A program made the translations under genes and the position numbers. The notes beneath the pieces were generated by a model, which saw only the letters and a list, made by a program, of their open reading frames with translations, did no database searches and had not been told where the DNA came from. Positions 42,594-51,318 of a DNA stretch of 64,000 nucleotides are shown in pieces. Numbering within the stretch: position 1 is the first letter of the stretch; every line of letters starts with the position of its first letter. This DNA is from Paenibacillus sp. HWE-109 (lineage in GTDB: Bacteria > Bacillota > Bacilli > Paenibacillales > NBRC-103111). Location of the stretch: assembly GCF_022163125.1 (NCBI RefSeq), contig NZ_CP091881.1:3658001-3722000 (forward strand). The letters run 5' to 3'.

Positions 42594-42602
42594 AAGCTCC
42601 CT

Positions 42603-43505
42603 TCACCTCACAAGTCCATTGTTTCTTAATGTGCCTAACAGAAAATCCCCTGGCGGGATATCCGTCACCGCCAGCAAATAGGTGATTCCTCGCTCATAAC
42701 AAAATGCTTTTAGCGACTGTGTGTATTGCTGTACGGCCGCTCTGTAGGACTCCAGCACCTTGCTGCTCATCGCTACTTCTCTAGCAGCTCCTGACTCACT
42801 GTCAATTAATCGCAGCTCTCCGCTAAACGAAGGGTTAAGCTCTTCAGGAGCCAGCACTTGCACGACGATGACTTCCTGCTTCGCGGCAAGCAAATACTTG
42901 AGCGACTCTTCAATCCCTTGTTCATATAGAAAATCAGAGAACAACCAAGTCATCCCCGCTTGGCGAGGCAAGAGGGCAGGATTGCGAAAGACAGCCCCGA
43001 TATCGCCTTCTCCCAATGGCTGACCACCAGCCAGAAACTCAAAAAGCCGCGGTGCGCTTCCTTTCCCTCGGAGAAGTCGCATCTGCTGGGTTATTTGCGT
43101 TGTAAACATCGCGGCACTGACACGATCGAATCGATTTAGTGCCAAAAAACCAATGCCAGCAGCCAATTGTCTGGCGTACGACCATTTGCTGGAGCCACTG
43201 CCGTCCTTCTGGCCAAAATCCATGGATTTCGAAGCATCCAGCCACAAATGAACTTGCAGTTCCTGCTCATCCATGAATAGTTTGATGAAGGGCTTGCCCG
43301 TGCGTCCATAGGCATGCCAATCTAATTGACGCGTATCATCGCCAGGCGTATACAGTCGATAATCAGCGAATTCCAGCGATGACCCCTGATCTTTGGAGCG
43401 TCTTCTCCCCTGCATCGTTCCTCGAATCCGGCTTTTTGCCGCAATGCTCATTTGATCCAGACGGCGCATCAGAGCCGGGTCAAGCAAATTCAAACCTTTA
43501 CTCAT
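42603..43505 (-). CDS. DUF58 domain protein
   Basis: Soluble protein of 300 residues. The conserved DUF58 core GDDTRQLDWHAYGRTGKPFIK lies near 54-74, followed by a degenerate VWA-like fold (HLWLDASKSM near 87-96) and WLFSDFLYEQG near 173. DUF58 proteins are nearly always encoded next to MoxR ATPases; they are thought to be part of the same complex. It overlaps the MoxR stop by 4 bases (ATGA), indicating tight coupling. Its stop faces the convergent MFS stop at a distance of 9 bases. Confidence 0.9.
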   Translation of the reverse strand: MSKGLNLLDPALMRRLDQMSIAAKSRIRGTMQGRRRSKDQGSSLEFADYRLYTPGDDTRQLDWHAYGRTGKPFIKLFMDEQELQVHLWLDASKSMDFGQKDGSGSSKWSYARQLAAGIGFLALNRFDRVSAAMFTTQITQQMRLLRGKGSAPRLFEFLAGGQPLGEGDIGAVFRNPALLPRQAGMTWLFSDFLYEQGIEESLKYLLAAKQEVIVVQVLAPEELNPSFSGELRLIDSESGAAREVAMSSKVLESYRAAVQQYTQSLKAFCYERGITYLLAVTDIPPGDFLLGTLRNNGLVR

Positions 43506-44491
43506 CGGCCGCTCTCCATCGTTTGGATAATGGATGCAATGATGCTGTCCGGCGAAATGCCCATGGCTTGGCCTTCGAAATTCAGAAACAACCGATGCCG
43601 CAGGGCCGGGACCGCCACCACATTCAAATCCTGCTTGGAGACATGAAACCTGCCTGCCAGAAATGCCTTGACCTTGGAAACGGCAATCATCGCCTGAACA
43701 CCACGAGGGCCTGATCCGAAGCGGACATATTGTTTGACGGATTCAGGCGCTGTCGCTTCTTCCGGGTGTGTATTCATCAGCAGCTGCACCGCATAATCGA
43801 GAACATCGTCGGCAACCAGAATATCTTTCAAACCAGTTTGAATGTCCCGCAGCAGTGCGCCATCCGCTACTTTCTCAGCCTGAAGCTGCTGGGCTGAGGT
43901 TGTTCGCAAAACAATTTCTTTCAATTCACTCTTCGTAGGATACGTGACATGTATTTTCAGCAGAAAACGATCCAACTGTGCTTCTGGGAGCGGATAGGTC
44001 CCTTCTTGCTCCAAGGGATTTTGAGTTGCCAACACAAAAAAAGGAGCAGGCAGTTGATAGGTTTCCGAACCAACCGTTACCGTCTTCTCCTGCATAGCCT
44101 CCAGGAGCGCACTCTGAGTCTTGGGTGTAGCCCGATTAATTTCATCTGCGAGCACGACGTGACCGAATAAAGGACCCTTTTGAAACTTGTAGGAGGTCTC
44201 CCCTTGTGTGCCAAATTGAATCACATTCGTCCCCGTTATATCTGCCGGCATCAGATCCGGTGTAAATTGAATGCGTGAAAATTGAAGGTCAACGGTATCT
44301 GCTATCGTTTTGACCAGCATGGTTTTCCCCAGACCCGGAATCCCTTCAAGCAGCGCATGTCCTCCCGCCAAAATGCACCAGAGCAGCTGTTCAACCACGT
44401 CTTGCTGGCCTACTATGACACGACCAATTTGTTCTTGCATGTGACGAATTGCCGATCCCCATTCATCCAACTGTTTCTTTGACTCGACCAT
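43502..44491 (-). CDS. MoxR family AAA+ ATPase
   Basis: AAA+ ATPase of 329 residues. Walker A GIPGLGKT lies near 50-57, Walker B VVLADEINRA near 111-120 and sensor 1 FVLATQNP near 151-158; a C-terminal lid domain (about 225-329) carries sensor 2 (GSGPRGVQAM). MoxR ATPases act as chaperone-like motors that assemble or mature VWA-bearing complexes. AAGGAGGGG lies upstream of the ATG at a spacing of about 12. It sits between the coiled-coil gene (32-base gap) and the DUF58 gene (overlapping). Confidence 0.92.
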   Translation of the reverse strand: MVESKKQLDEWGSAIRHMQEQIGRVIVGQQDVVEQLLWCILAGGHALLEGIPGLGKTMLVKTIADTVDLQFSRIQFTPDLMPADITGTNVIQFGTQGETSYKFQKGPLFGHVVLADEINRATPKTQSALLEAMQEKTVTVGSETYQLPAPFFVLATQNPLEQEGTYPLPEAQLDRFLLKIHVTYPTKSELKEIVLRTTSAQQLQAEKVADGALLRDIQTGLKDILVADDVLDYAVQLLMNTHPEEATAPESVKQYVRFGSGPRGVQAMIAVSKVKAFLAGRFHVSKQDLNVVAVPALRHRLFLNFEGQAMGISPDSIIASIIQTMESGR

Positions 44492-44523
44492 GTGGCGAAC
44501 GTCCCCTCCTTTTGCGATTTTTC

Positions 44524-46194
44524 CTATCGCTGCGGTTGAATTTCCAGAAAATAATCTCTCACCCTGTTTTGCATATGCTGCGGCAGCTCAGAGCGATTGA
44601 GTGCGCCCGAAGCTTCTGCCGCGTATTCGGCATATACATCTTCATAAGGGCGAGAGGCTCCGTCGATAGCCGGAGCCTTCCCGCCTTGGCTGACTTCGCC
44701 GCCGCTGCCGCTGGTTGGCCCGCCATCAGCGAACGTGCCACCGGTGCCGGAGCGCTCGCGCGGCGTTGTTACAAGCCCGCGTGAGCCCGCTCCAGTGCCG
44801 CCCTGCGTGCCGGGAGCGCCCCCGCCAGACCCCCCGCTCTGGCCGGGACCGCTGCCTGGCGCGCTCCCGGCTCCTGCGCCCGCAGGTCCACCCGCGCCGC
44901 TGCCGGTCGGAGCTGCCCCCGGCGCGCCAGCCCCTGGCGCCCCAGCCGCCGCCGTTCCGGCATTAGGCGCCGGAGCGCTGCCGGCCGCAGCAAGCCGCTC
45001 GGCGCGGCCGCCGGGCGCCCAGGCTTGCCCGGGCTGCGCCCCGCTCGCAGCAAGCTGGCGCGCTTGCGGCAGTGCTCCAGCAGCGAGGCTCGCGGCAGCC
45101 TGCGCTGCTTGCGCCTGCTGCTGCGCCAGAGCTTGCTGTGCGGCGCTGGCCGCCGCAAGGCCGGCTTGCAGCTGGCCCAGCTGCGCTGCAGGGTCCTCGC
45201 CGCTGCGCAGCGCGCTCGCGGCCCGCTGGAGCTGCTCACGAAGCTGCTGCTCCGCTTCCGGTGAGGCGGCTGCCGCCGAAGCCGCCAGCCTCTCTAATTC
45301 ACTTGCAAGCTGCTGCTTCTGCTCCGGCGTCATCTTCTGAACTTGTTCACCGAGCTTTGCAACTTCACGCTGCATGCTCTCTGTCTGCTTCTGCTCCAGC
45401 GTTTTCCCTAATTCGCGAAGTGCTTCTGTTCGCTGCATTGAATCCGCCCACTGCTCGGAGCGTTTTTGTTGTTTCTCCATATCACCGATTGTCGTTTCCA
45501 TTTTCTTCAACGATTTTTCCAGTTCTTCGAGCGCTTTCGCCGTCGTCGGCGTTTGACCTAATCTACGCGCTAATTCATTTAGATCCCCTGTCATCTGCTT
45601 CATAGCAGGCAAAGGTGATGGTTTCGTTTCCAATTCTTTCACAAGCTCAGCAACTTGTTGCTGCTGATTTGCCACCCACTGACGTTCTTTGCTGCCTTGC
45701 TTTATGATCGTATCATTGGAATTAGGCAGGATCAGCAGCAAGCCAAACACGAATAGGGCAATTGCGCCTGGCATCCACTGTTTGCGGGAAAGCCGGTAAA
45801 CGACCACTTTAGTCAGTTGCTCATCCACGAAGAGATTCGCTTTGTGAAGAGCATCCTGCCGCTGAAGATCAGCCAACAAGGAAGTTTGCTCCGCGTATTT
45901 CAGCGCTGTCGAGATGCGATCTTCCAAACCATGCTTATCCATGACTTGGGCAGCATCTTGACGCCGAGGCCGTTGTAGATACAACCAAACACTTGCGGCG
46001 ATTACCGCTAAGACCACACTGCCCCATGCGCCAATTTTATAAAAGTTAATCAGGAAGAAGCGTCCGCCTATCATCCAGATACAAGCCAGCACAATGCCAA
46101 CCGTCAAGCTGCGAATGAGATAGTGACATCCTTTTACTTTTAACAAACGTGCAATTACTACATCCAGCAGATCTTCCAGCTTCTCATATCTCAT
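44524..46194 (-). CDS. Membrane coiled-coil protein with Ala/Gly/Gln-rich tail
   Basis: Protein of 556 residues, resembling DUF4175-type proteins in layout. Three hydrophobic segments lie near 27-44, 53-72 and 138-158; a long helical coiled-coil region (about 165-330) follows; then a low-complexity stretch of Ala, Gln, Gly, Pro and Ser to about 500; a short charged end contains RPYEDVYAEYA. The low-complexity part (about 44700-45340) is extremely GC-rich by eye. It lies between the ABC permease and the MoxR gene in the same direction. RBS GGAAGGAGCGG. It may link membrane and ATPase parts of the complex (inference). Confidence 0.72.
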   Translation of the reverse strand: MRYEKLEDLLDVVIARLLKVKGCHYLIRSLTVGIVLACIWMIGGRFFLINFYKIGAWGSVVLAVIAASVWLYLQRPRRQDAAQVMDKHGLEDRISTALKYAEQTSLLADLQRQDALHKANLFVDEQLTKVVVYRLSRKQWMPGAIALFVFGLLLILPNSNDTIIKQGSKERQWVANQQQQVAELVKELETKPSPLPAMKQMTGDLNELARRLGQTPTTAKALEELEKSLKKMETTIGDMEKQQKRSEQWADSMQRTEALRELGKTLEQKQTESMQREVAKLGEQVQKMTPEQKQQLASELERLAASAAAASPEAEQQLREQLQRAASALRSGEDPAAQLGQLQAGLAAASAAQQALAQQQAQAAQAAASLAAGALPQARQLAASGAQPGQAWAPGGRAERLAAAGSAPAPNAGTAAAGAPGAGAPGAAPTGSGAGGPAGAGAGSAPGSGPGQSGGSGGGAPGTQGGTGAGSRGLVTTPRERSGTGGTFADGGPTSGSGGEVSQGGKAPAIDGASRPYEDVYAEYAAEASGALNRSELPQHMQNRVRDYFLEIQPQR

Positions 46195-46250
46195 TCACAA
46201 CCGCTCCTTCCTGACCGCTAGTTGACTCTCTTGGGAATTCGTTTGTTCGA

Positions 46251-47087
46251 TCATTTTCTTCGTTTCATAATCGGTCGCAAATACCTGACGCTTAACCAGA
46301 TAAAAAGAAGCAGCAGTACCGTGTATGAGGCTACGAAGATGTGCCACATTTGCAGCGGTTCATGCCCTTTGAACAATTGCTTCGCAAAATCAGGGACCAT
46401 CAAGCTTACTAGAACAGCCATTGGATTAAAGCTTAGGAAATACCCGAGCACGTCTTCATCGATGCCATTGCGTCCCAAATTGGCAAAGAATAATCCCGCC
46501 AAAGCGGTGAACCCAAAAACAAATAGCACAAAACCATACGTGGCGATAATCGAAATGACCGTTTTCTTCAAAACTGTTGAAAAGAATATCCCTACCGCGC
46601 CGAATAGCAGCATAACGAACACATAAAAAACAAAGACAGACAGCACTTGTTTCGGCGATACCCCCCCATAGAGAAACACAATACTGTAAAGAGGCATCGT
46701 CGCTACGACCGTTAACAGCATGAAACTGAGGGAAGCAAATAATTTACTGAGTATGATCGTTTCCGAACTCTGTTGCGTCGTTAGAAGCATATTTAACGTT
46801 TGCTTTTCTCGTTCTCCGCTGATCACCCCGGCCGTTAAGCCAGGTGTCATGAAGGCAATAAGAACCAGCTGCGTACCGCTTAGAAAATAAAACAACTCAC
46901 TGCTTTTAGTTGTACTGAGCACGCCTGCTTGCATATTGCTCATATTAATGTAAGCAAATCCAAGTGCGATCAAACCGATCGCAAGCAAATACACCAGAAT
47001 TGACAGCGGGGATCGGAAGGTCCGCATACGCAAGCGGAATTCTTTCTCCAGCACGGGGTTAATCCAATTTAACTTGCTGTTCATCAT
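46251..47087 (-). CDS. ABC-2 type transporter permease
   Basis: Membrane protein of 278 residues with six hydrophobic segments. It begins NWINPVLEKEFRLRMRTFRS, a typical cytoplasmic coupling helix of ABC-2 permeases, and contains the SGEREKQTLNMLLTTQ motif near 98-113. The ATG at 47087 (first of two) is preferred because AAAGGAGG lies 8 bases upstream; the gene then overlaps the ATPase gene by 29 bases. It is the membrane half of the exporter encoded with 47059-48012. Confidence 0.85.
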   Translation of the reverse strand: MMNSKLNWINPVLEKEFRLRMRTFRSPLSILVYLLAIGLIALGFAYINMSNMQAGVLSTTKSSELFYFLSGTQLVLIAFMTPGLTAGVISGEREKQTLNMLLTTQQSSETIILSKLFASLSFMLLTVVATMPLYSIVFLYGGVSPKQVLSVFVFYVFVMLLFGAVGIFFSTVLKKTVISIIATYGFVLFVFGFTALAGLFFANLGRNGIDEDVLGYFLSFNPMAVLVSLMVPDFAKQLFKGHEPLQMWHIFVASYTVLLLLFIWLSVRYLRPIMKRRK

Positions 47088-48012
47088 GGGCGCCGCCTCC
47101 TTTGGTGATTTCCAGAAAGACATCTTCCAGATTCGTTAAGGCTTCGCTGAATGAAAGAAGCGGGAATCCGGTCTCAATCAAACGCGCAAGGAGTAAAGAT
47201 TGATCCTCATCTGTACCGCCAAAATGAACATGAAGGCCTTTCTCATCTTGAAGTGCCATTGTGACATGCGGCTGCTGCTTCAGGTAAGCTAAAGCTTCTT
47301 CCGAGCGGTTCACTACTCTGATTTGCAGCACACGATTCGCTTTCATCCGATTTTGAATATCGGACACCTTGCCTTTTGCGATCAGCTTCCCATATTCAAT
47401 GACACCGATCTCATCAACCATTTCAGCGAGTTCCGGCAAAATATGCGAAGAAATAATGATCGTTTTCCCCATAGCTTTAAGTTCTTTCAGAATCTCTCTC
47501 ATTTCAATACGCGCTCTAGGGTCCAGACCAGAAGCCGGCTCATCCAAAATTAAAACCTCTGGCTCATGCACGAGGCACCGGGCTAGACAAAGCCGCTGTT
47601 TCATCCCACGTGACAAAGAATCCACATAAAAATCAGCTTTCTCGGTTAAATTTACAAGGTCCAATAATTGCGGTATCAATTTCAACCGGTCTGCTCTTGA
47701 GATGCCATAACTGGCTCCGTAGAAATCCAAATACTCCGTTGCTTTGAAATTATCATAAACACCAAAGAAATCCGGCATGTAGCCGATGAGCCTGCGTACT
47801 TCTTTGGGCTTATCCGTGACATCATACCCGCCAACTTCCGCTGTACCTGAGGTCGGATTCAGCAGTGTGGCAAGTATGGACATCGTCGTCGATTTACCCG
47901 CTCCATTAGGACCTACAAAGCCAAAGACTGTCCCCTTGTCAATCTGCATCGTCAAGGAATCCAATGCCGTAAAATTGCCGTATTTTTTAGTAAGTTCTTT
48001 GGTTGTAATCAT
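47059..48012 (-). CDS. ABC transporter ATPase (exporter type)
   Basis: ATPase of 317 residues. Walker A GPNGAGKST lies near 34-42, the Q-loop region GYMPDFFGVY near 83-92, signature LSRGMKQR near 133-140, Walker B LILDEPASGLDP near 154-165 and the switch histidine ISSHIL near 187. Such ATPase/permease pairs (including GldA-like ones) export substrates or power membrane remodelling. Its ATG overlaps the stop of the upstream 811-residue gene by 4 bases. Confidence 0.9.
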   Translation of the reverse strand: MITTKELTKKYGNFTALDSLTMQIDKGTVFGFVGPNGAGKSTTMSILATLLNPTSGTAEVGGYDVTDKPKEVRRLIGYMPDFFGVYDNFKATEYLDFYGASYGISRADRLKLIPQLLDLVNLTEKADFYVDSLSRGMKQRLCLARCLVHEPEVLILDEPASGLDPRARIEMREILKELKAMGKTIIISSHILPELAEMVDEIGVIEYGKLIAKGKVSDIQNRMKANRVLQIRVVNRSEEALAYLKQQPHVTMALQDEKGLHVHFGGTDEDQSLLLARLIETGFPLLSFSEALTNLEDVFLEITKGGGAHDEQQVKLD

Positions 48013-50444
48013 CGTTTCACCGATCCTTCCAGAGAAACAGACGGCATGCGGAACATCGTATTATTTTGAATGGTTGTTGCTTTCATGCGAATGGATTTCC
48101 CCTCCGTAATATAAGGCTGCAGCTTGTCCCCTTCCCAAGATTGAGAAGCTTTCATGGCAAGCGGTTCCCACGCATTTGTTTGGGCATTCCACAATTCCAA
48201 CGTTACTTCAGAATTCGGGTCGCCGATCATTTCCATTTTCTGATAATTCACACCACTTAATGGAGGTAATGTATACACAAGGGTAACATCGCCGCCGCCC
48301 ATCTGCATGAATGGACCATCACGGAACTGTAAAGCACTCATTTTCAAATGATTATCCGCTAAAGTAGGAACGATTGCTTTACTCGGGATGACAATTCTGC
48401 CATCAGGAGTCACGTAATTAAGTTTCATCTCCTGAGAAACCAGGGTGAGCTGCTCAGTTGGCACAGATCCGCTAGACGTGATGGGAAGGGAAGTCTGTTC
48501 CCTAAACCAACCAATAATCATGGGCGCGAATCCGCCTGCGACCTTGAAATTGCGCTGCATGAAGGCATTTAACAACGCGCGTTGATGTCGACCATTATCC
48601 AGCATCTTACTGGTTATCGGATAAGGAAAGGCCAGTTGACCATAATTCTGTCCATTGGACACCGTGACGCTTCCAGCCGTGTTGAAGCTAACTGAAGCGC
48701 CCGCCTTCAAGTCACCCACATTCAGATAAGTTTGATTCACTAAAATAGCGACGTTGGTTAAATCCTTCGTTGTATGATTCGTCACTTCACCTTTTACACC
48801 GTTCACCGATAAATCCGTAATCGTATAGTCCAACTTGCCAAACGCTACAGGTTGTTCATCGTTTTTGGCAATCTTGGCTATCGAGGAATACGCAATATCC
48901 TGCAGCCCGACCAGAGATGACGAATCCTGATCTTGTCGAAATATGAACTCACTGCGACCGCTGAGCTGCAGATTCGGATAAACTTCGCTTTGCAAGAAGG
49001 GAGAGGCGGCTCCTTTATCTGGCAACTTGAGCTCCAAATCTCCTCCTTTTGGCAAAAACACAGATATCATCGACTGCTTAATGCCTGACCCTGAACCATT
49101 AAGTGTTAGCGTCGAAAAGGACTGTGCCATGGAGCTTGCCCGATTGGTTGCTCCAAATTGAAAGATGCCAAAGCTGGTGACGATCGCCACCAAAGGGATG
49201 ATGTACCATGCCCACTCTCTACGATCTAATCGACGCAAAATGAAGTAGAGGATCGGTCCGACGATAACTGCATAAACAAGCAAAACAAGCGCAAGACGAG
49301 CCAACTTAGGCGGCTGGAGCGAAGGAAAATAATCTAATGCTTCATTCATTTCCCAAAAGGAATCTCCACCATAACGCCCTTGATTCAAATTATAGGCATT
49401 CGCCCGCTCAATTGGCCCCGATAGCAACTGCTCCCATAGACGCGTATTCCCATTCCACGAAGCCATTGGATTTAACGATAAATCGAAAGCAACGTAATCT
49501 ACATAGCCGCTTCCATAGGAAGAACGAGCATAAATAGGGATTGTCTGTTCCGAAACGACAGCTTCTGCTCCGTTTACTAAGGCAGCTTTGGAAATCGTGA
49601 ATGGCGTGCCAAGCGCTAGCTCCTTCTCTCCCATTTTGGCTAGCTCTGGCAGATCTGTCACAGTCTGCGTGCCTTGATACGTTACTGGGGAAGCAGTTGA
49701 AAAAGGCGCAGCCGTTTTGGAATAACCAGCACCACCGCCTAGAATCAGCGTACCTCCGCGCTGCGTCCATTGCTGAATCGCTTGAACTTGATCCTGCGTC
49801 AACGTATCCGAAGCAAAATCATTCAGAACAAGCACATCAAAACTGTCTAAACCCAAGGTATCCAGTGGTATTTCTGTTTGTTTCAAATGAATCAGATTGA
49901 GCTTTTTACCTGACTGATTCAACAAGCTTAGGAAATTCATCGTGTCTACATCACGCGCCAAAACGCCCACTTGCAACGTTTCCTTCGGTACTGGGAAGGC
50001 TTCCAAATAGGTTTTGCCATCCAACGCGACTTTCTTCCCGCTCTTTACCGATTTTTCGTAAAATGAGATGGTATTATTAACATTGGTGTAGGGGAATCCA
50101 GGGATTAACATGGAAATGACTTTCGTGCTATCTTTGGGCAGTTCCACCAATTTGGCATAACTGAAGTCCTTGTTCCCATTCGGATGGGCGACTTGAATAA
50201 CCAGATCACCCGATAAGTCAGCAGTCCCCTTATTATGCAAGGTTATTTTCACCGGGGTCCAGTTGCTTTGCTTCACATTCGCCGCTCCAAAGCCAATCTC
50301 CGATTGAATTTCAATCTTAGGAGCGTCTTCCGCACTTGCTGTTCCTGCGAAAAATAGATTTCCTTGCAGCCATAAAACAATGAGCATACAGCCAATCAAC
50401 CATTTAAATCGCAGATTTCCTTTTCTATTCGGGCTTACATTCAC
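48009..50444 (-). CDS. Large secreted/anchored protein with GATase1-like domain
   Basis: Protein of about 811 residues. A signal sequence (WLIGCMLIVLWL) is cleaved near ASA at about 38. A beta-rich segment (IEIQSEIGFGAANV) is followed by a GATase1/ThuA-like domain (about 160-300, with DSFDVLVLNDFA and GGTLILGGGAGYS), one or two membrane segments near 385-425 (LARLALVLLVYAVIVG) and a long beta-rich domain. The GTG at 50444 is preferred since AGAAGGGAG lies 8 bases upstream; the open frame starts at a TTG eight codons earlier. First gene of the eight-gene cluster; coupled to the ABC ATPase by a 4-base overlap. Not assigned to a named family. Confidence 0.7.
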   Translation of the reverse strand: MNVSPNRKGNLRFKWLIGCMLIVLWLQGNLFFAGTASAEDAPKIEIQSEIGFGAANVKQSNWTPVKITLHNKGTADLSGDLVIQVAHPNGNKDFSYAKLVELPKDSTKVISMLIPGFPYTNVNNTISFYEKSVKSGKKVALDGKTYLEAFPVPKETLQVGVLARDVDTMNFLSLLNQSGKKLNLIHLKQTEIPLDTLGLDSFDVLVLNDFASDTLTQDQVQAIQQWTQRGGTLILGGGAGYSKTAAPFSTASPVTYQGTQTVTDLPELAKMGEKELALGTPFTISKAALVNGAEAVVSEQTIPIYARSSYGSGYVDYVAFDLSLNPMASWNGNTRLWEQLLSGPIERANAYNLNQGRYGGDSFWEMNEALDYFPSLQPPKLARLALVLLVYAVIVGPILYFILRRLDRREWAWYIIPLVAIVTSFGIFQFGATNRASSMAQSFSTLTLNGSGSGIKQSMISVFLPKGGDLELKLPDKGAASPFLQSEVYPNLQLSGRSEFIFRQDQDSSSLVGLQDIAYSSIAKIAKNDEQPVAFGKLDYTITDLSVNGVKGEVTNHTTKDLTNVAILVNQTYLNVGDLKAGASVSFNTAGSVTVSNGQNYGQLAFPYPITSKMLDNGRHQRALLNAFMQRNFKVAGGFAPMIIGWFREQTSLPITSSGSVPTEQLTLVSQEMKLNYVTPDGRIVIPSKAIVPTLADNHLKMSALQFRDGPFMQMGGGDVTLVYTLPPLSGVNYQKMEMIGDPNSEVTLELWNAQTNAWEPLAMKASQSWEGDKLQPYITEGKSIRMKATTIQNNTMFRMPSVSLEGSVKR

Positions 50445-50520
50445 GCTATTGACTCCCTTCTTATCCAACCTGTCTCATAAGTAGACGACAAAAATGGAAA
50501 AAAGTTTCAATTCCTGACAC

Positions 50521-50563
50521 AAAAAGAACCGCTGCGCTGTCGAAACACAGCTTGGCGGTTCTT
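50521..50563 (-). terminator. Rho-independent terminator of terC
   Basis: On the minus strand AAGAACCGC pairs with GCGGTTCTT, with inner GCTGT/ACAGC pairing, followed by TTTTTG. It separates the terC-like gene from the large secreted protein gene. Confidence 0.85.
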
Positions 50564-50570
50564 CCTTATT

Positions 50571-51251
50571 CTATTCATTTCTGGTTTTCAGCTGATACAT
50601 GCGCAGTCCTTTGACAGTTAATCCGATCATAACGACAAGCGCCGCGGCCACGATCGGAATCCACACATGCAGAAACTCGAAATCCATCAGTACCCAATCG
50701 ATCATTTTCTCGTCCTTAACAAACATTTCTCCCGCTGTATACCCCAAAATTCCAGCCCCTATAAGCACCAGTATCGGGTATTTTTGCAGCAGGTTCATGA
50801 CAAGCGTGCTGCCCCAAATAATGATGGGAATACTAAGCCCTATTCCCAAAATGATAACGGTGTTGTTCCCATTCCCCTTGGCAGCAATTGCAAGCACATT
50901 ATCCAGACTCATCACAAAATCAGCAACAATAATCGTCCATATAGCTTTGCCGAGCGTCGAGGCTTCCTTCACATTCGCGTGACTGTCATCATCGGTAAGC
51001 AGCTTGATCGCAATCCAGAAAAGCAGAATCGATCCTCCTGCTTGTATGTAAGGAATGTCGAGCAAGCTCACGGCGACTAATGTCAATACCAAACGCAGTG
51101 CAATGGCACCGAAAGCGCCCCACCAAACAGCCAGTTTCCGCTGTTCCACCGGCAAATTTTTGCTTGCTAACGCAATGACTACCGCATTGTCGCCGCTTAA
51201 GACGATATTGATCAACATAATTTGCAAAAACAGTATGAGCGCATCAATCAT
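50571..51251 (-). CDS. TerC family membrane protein (YjbE/YkoY-like)
   Basis: Membrane protein of 226 residues with seven hydrophobic segments. The two TerC signatures are seen: LSGDNAVVIALA near 18-29 and SLDNVLAIAA near 114-123, whose Asp/Asn residues line a metal path. Bacillus homologues export manganese and metallate secreted enzymes. GGGAGG lies upstream of the ATG. It follows thiI by 67 bases with only a small hairpin between, so it may share the iscS-thiI transcript. I see no manganese riboswitch in the short gap. Confidence 0.88.
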   Translation of the reverse strand: MIDALILFLQIMLINIVLSGDNAVVIALASKNLPVEQRKLAVWWGAFGAIALRLVLTLVAVSLLDIPYIQAGGSILLFWIAIKLLTDDDSHANVKEASTLGKAIWTIIVADFVMSLDNVLAIAAKGNGNNTVIILGIGLSIPIIIWGSTLVMNLLQKYPILVLIGAGILGYTAGEMFVKDEKMIDWVLMDFEFLHVWIPIVAAALVVMIGLTVKGLRMYQLKTRNE

Positions 51252-51318
51252 GCCTTACAACCTCCCGGAATACATGGCGAACAGGCGACGATGTCACCTA
51301 CCGAAGGGTCGTAGCGCA

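Noticed and set aside
44735..45605. Long plus-strand open frames (up to 201 codons) opposite the coiled-coil gene
   Set aside because: They are a result of the extreme G+C content there, which removes stop codons on both strands; translations are Ala/Pro/Cys-rich low complexity.
51252..51318. Possible manganese (yybP-ykoY) riboswitch before the terC-like gene
   Set aside because: The gap is only 67 bases and lacks the conserved paired loops of that riboswitch.
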